NCBI GenBank assembly: GCA_947650365.1
Contig: CANTAL010000191.1
Location: forward strand, 372,001-436,000
Length of the DNA: 64,000 nucleotides
Reading direction: 5' to 3'
From: Chamaelirium japonicum
Taxonomy: Eukaryota > Streptophyta > Magnoliopsida > Liliales > Melanthiaceae
A program made the translations under genes and the position numbers. A model generated the notes under the pieces. The model did no database searches. It had not been told where the DNA came from and saw only the letters and a program-made list of their open reading frames with translations. Positions 60,004 through 64,000 of this stretch are shown in pieces. Every line of letters starts with the position of its first letter. Positions within the stretch are counted from its first letter, which is position 1.

Positions 60004-63000
60004 GCGAATGTGTGAGAATGAATTAGAATGGATCGTACGAATGAATTAGAATGGATCATAGGAATGAATTAGAATGGATCGTGCAAATGAATTAGAATGA
60101 ATCGTACGAATGGATTAGAATGGTTCGTACGAATGAATTAGAATGGATCATACAAATGAATTAGAAAGGTTACATTCGTGAGAATGAATTAGAATAGATC
60201 GTATGAATGAATTAGAATGGATCGTGCGAATGAATTAGAATGGATCGTACGAACGACCTAGAATGGATCGTATGAACGAATTAGAATGGATCATATGAAC
60301 GAATTAGAATGGATCGTACGAATGAATTAGAATGGATACATTCGAGCGAATGAATTAGAATAGATCGTACGAATGAATTAGAATGGATCATAGCAATGAA
60401 TTCGAATGGATCGTGCAAATGAATTAGAATGGATACATTCGTGTGAATGAATTAGAATGGATCGTAGGAATGAAATAGAATGGATTGTATGAATGAATTA
60501 GAATGGTTACATTCGTGCGAATGAATTAGAATGGATCGTACGAATGGATTAGAATGGATCGTACGAATGGATTAGAATGGATCGTACGAATGGATTAGAA
60601 TGGATCGTACGAATGAATTAGAATGGATCATGCGAATGAATTTGAATGGATTGTACGAATGAATTAGAATGGATCATGCGAATGAATTTGAATGGATTGT
60701 ACGAATGAATTAGAATGGATCAAACCAATGAATTAGAATGGATACATTCGAGCGAATGAATTAGAATAGATCGTAGGAATCAGTTAGAATGGATCATACG
60801 AATGAATTAGAATGGATCGTGCAAATGAATTAGAATGGATCGGACGAATGAATTAGAATGGATCGTACAAATGAATTAGAATGGATCGTGCGAATGAATT
60901 AGAATGAACCGTACGAATGCATTAGAATGGATACATTCGTGCGAATGAATTAGAATGGATCGTACGAATGAATTAGAATGGATCGTGCAAATGAATTAGA
61001 ATGGATCGTACGAATGAATTAGAATGGATCGTGCAAATGAATTAGAATGCATCGTACGAATGAATTAGAATGGATACATTTGTGTGAATGAATTAGAATG
61101 GATCGTACGAATGAATTAGAATGGATCGTACGAATGAATTAGAATGGATACATTTGTACGAATGAATTAGAACGGATCGTGCGAAAGAATTAGAATGGAT
61201 CGTACGAATGAATTATAATGAATCGTACGAATGAATTAGAATGGATCTTGCGATTAAATTAGAATAGATCGTACGAATGAATTAGAATGGATACATTCGT
61301 GCGAATGAACTAGAATGGATACATACATTCATGCGAATGAATTAGAATGGATCGTATGAATGAGTTAGAATGGATCGTATGAATGAATTAGAATGGATTG
61401 CATGAATGAATTAGAATGGATCATACGAATGAATTGGAATGGATCGTACGAATGAATTAGAATGGTTACATTCATGCAAATGAATTAGAATGGATTGTAC
61501 GAATGAATTAGAATGGATCGTACGAATGAATTCGAATGGATCATTCGTATGAATGAATTAGAATGGATCGTACGAATGAATTAGAATGGATCGTACGAAT
61601 AAATTAGAATGGATCGTACGAATAAATTAGAATTGATACATTTGTGTGAATGAATTAGAATGGATCGTACAAATGAATTAGAATAGATCGTATGAATGAA
61701 TTAGAATGGATCGTACGAATGAATTAGAATGGATCGTACGAATGAATTAGAATGAATCGTACGAATGCATTAGAATGGATCATACGAATGAATTAGAATA
61801 GTTACATTCGTACGAATGAATTAGAATGAATTAGAATGGATCGCATGAATGAATTAGAATGGATCGTACGAATGAATTAGAATGGATACATTCGTGCGAA
61901 TGAATTAGAATAGATCGGACGAATGAATTAGAATGGATCATAGCAATGAATTCGAATGGATCGTGCGAATGAATTAGAATGGATCGTACGAATGAATTAG
62001 AATGGTTCATACAAATGAATTAGAAAGGTTACATTCGTGAGAATGAATTAGAATGGATAGTACGAATGAATTAGAATGGATCATGCGAATGAATTTGAAT
62101 GGATTGTACGAATGAATTAGAATGGATCGTACGATCCATTCTAATTCATTCTCACAAATGTATCCATTCTAATTCATTCGAATGATCCATTCTAATTCAT
62201 TCGCACGATCCATTCTAATTCATTCGCACGAATATATCCATTCTAATTCATTCGTACGATCCATTCTAATTTATTCATACGATTCATTCTAATTCATTCG
62301 CACGATCCATTCTAATAAATTCATACGATCCATTCTAATTCATTCGTACGATCTATTCTAATTCATTCGCACGAATGTAACCATTCTAATTCATTCGTAC
62401 GATTCATTCTAATTCATTCGTATGATCCATTCAAACTCATTCATACGATCCATTCTAATTCATTCGTACGATCCATTCTAATTCATTTGTACGATCCATT
62501 CTAATTCATTCGCACAAATGTATCCATTTTAATTCATTCGTACGATCCATTCTAATTTATTCATACGATCCATTCTAATTCATTCGCACGATCCATTCTA
62601 ATTCATTCGTACGATCCATTCTAATTCATTCGCACGAATGTATCCATTCTAATTTATTCGTCCGATCCATTCTAATTCATTCGTACAATGCGTTCTAATC
62701 CATTCGTACGATCCATTCTAATCCATTCGTACGATCCATTCTAATTCATTTGTACGAATGAATCCATTCTAATTCATTAGTACGATCCATTCTAATTCAT
62801 TCTTATATTCCATTCTAATTCATTCGCACGAATGTATCCATTCTAATTCATTCGTACAATCCATTCTAATTCATTCGTACGATCCATTCTAATTCATTCC
62901 TATGATCCATTCGCACAAATGTATCCATTCTAATTCATTTGTACGATCCATTCTAATTCATTCGTACGATCCATTCTAATTCATTCGTACGATCCATTCT

Positions 63001-64000
63001 AATTCATTCGCACAAATGTATCCATTCTAATTCATTCGTACGATCTATTCTAATTCATTCGCACGATCCATTCTAATTCATTCGTACGATCCATTCTAAT
63101 TCATTCGCACGATCCATTCTAATTCATTCGTACGATCCATTCTAATTCATTCGCACGAATGTATCCATTCTAATTCATTCGTACGATCCATTCTAATTCA
63201 TTCGCACAATACATTTGTGCGAATGAATTAGAATGGATCGTACGAATGGATTAGAATGGATCGTACGAATGAATTAGAATGGATCGTACGAATAAATTAA
63301 AAAGGTTACATTTGTGAGAATGAATTAGAATGGATCGTACGAATGAATTATAATGGATCGTACGAATGGATTAGAATTGATCGTACGAATGAATTAGAAT
63401 GGATCGAACGAATGAATTAGAATGGATACATTCGAGCGAATGAATTAGAATAGATCGTAGGAATGAATTAGAATGGATCGTACGAATGAATTAGAATGGA
63501 TACATTCGTGCGAATGAATTAGAATGGATTGTACGAATGAATTAGAATGGATCATAGGAATGAATTAGAATGGATCGTGCAAATGAATTAGAATGGATAC
63601 ATTCGTGCGAATGAATTAGAATGCATCGTAGGAATGAATTAGAATGGATCGTACGAATGAATTAGAATGGTTACATTCGTGCGAATGAATTAGAATGGAT
63701 CGTACGAATGGATTAGAATGGATCGTACGAATGAATTAGAATGGATCGTACAAATGAATTAGAAAGGTTACATTTGTGAGAATGAATTAGAATGGATCGT
63801 ACGAATGAATTAGAATGGATCGCACGAATGGATTAGAATGGATCGTACGAATGAATTAGAATGGATCGTACGAATGAATTAGAATGGATCGCACGAATGA
63901 ATTAGAATGGATCATGCGAATGAATTAGAATGGATTGTACGAATGAATTAGAATGGATACATTTGTGCGAATGAATTAGAATGGACCGTGCGAATGAATT

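Larger units (their letters stand above)
29860..64000. repeat. Right satellite array, 34 kb
   Basis: Same 23-bp unit family with 28-bp AATGTATCC/AATGTAACC variants and many CTAATCCATTCG units. No gene or second insertion is visible. Approximate polarity: F to 30293, R to 30768, F to 31053, R to 32248, F to 33968, R to 34243, F to 34780 (a short R fragment near 34330), R to 38602, F to 38788, R to 39542, F to 40542, R to 41798, F to 43453, R to 43628, F to 44900, R to 45793, F to 46020, R to 46993, F to 47928, R to 48807, F to 49035, R to 49915, F to 50613, R to 50970, F to 51735, R to 51805, F to 52468, R to 53637, F to 55712, R to 56112, F to 56853, R to 56993, F to 58108, R to 62130, F to 63215, R to the end. 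The longest R blocks are about 3.8 and 4.0 kb. Confidence 0.97.

Noticed and set aside
1-64000. Telomeric or rRNA spacer origin of the satellite
   Set aside because: No TTTAGGG-type telomere repeats and no rRNA gene segments are seen; chromosomal location cannot be inferred.

Overview
The window is a eukaryotic, probably plant, satellite-DNA region carrying one large LTR retrotransposon. No conventional host gene, tRNA, rRNA or CRISPR is visible. The plant guess rests on the retroelement architecture (TG...CA LTRs, G-rich polypurine tract, plant Ty3/gypsy-like Gag with a variant zinc knuckle). The species cannot be named from the sequence.

Layout: 1-14493 is a satellite array, 14494-29859 is a GC-rich LTR element on the minus strand, and 29860-64000 is satellite again. 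About three quarters of the window (roughly 48.6 kb) is satellite. The basic unit is 23 bp (CCATTCTAATTC + ATTCGTACGAT). Length variants of 24 bp (extra T before CCA) and 28 bp (AATGTATCC or AATGTAACC in place of ATCC) occur. The array changes polarity many times. Below, F means CCATTCTAATTC reads 5'->3' on the + strand and R means its reverse complement does. Most switches fall on palindromes already latent in the unit (GGATCGTACGATCC, CATTCGTACGAATG, TTCTAATTAGAA). Sequence up to about 11.0 kb is a different subfamily domain from the rest. Larger-scale order is also present: a long tandem duplication in the first 11 kb, a 3-kb tandem duplication at 45-50.6 kb whose indels are exact multiples of 23 bp, and short segments shared across tens of kb, some spanning a polarity junction.

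The element has two long LTRs (2462 and 2719 bp), a polypurine tract, a candidate primer-binding site and one uninterrupted 6.25-kb frame coding a Gag-protease polyprotein of 2084 aa from its first ATG. I see no reverse transcriptase, RNase H or integrase, so it looks non-autonomous and would need enzymes from a relative. The polyprotein carries four copies of an unrecognised module and a second, protease-less copy of its C-terminal half. About 3.8 kb of GC-rich, repeat-rich, A-tract-containing sequence follows the ORF. The element sits exactly at a satellite polarity switch and lacks a recognisable target-site duplication.
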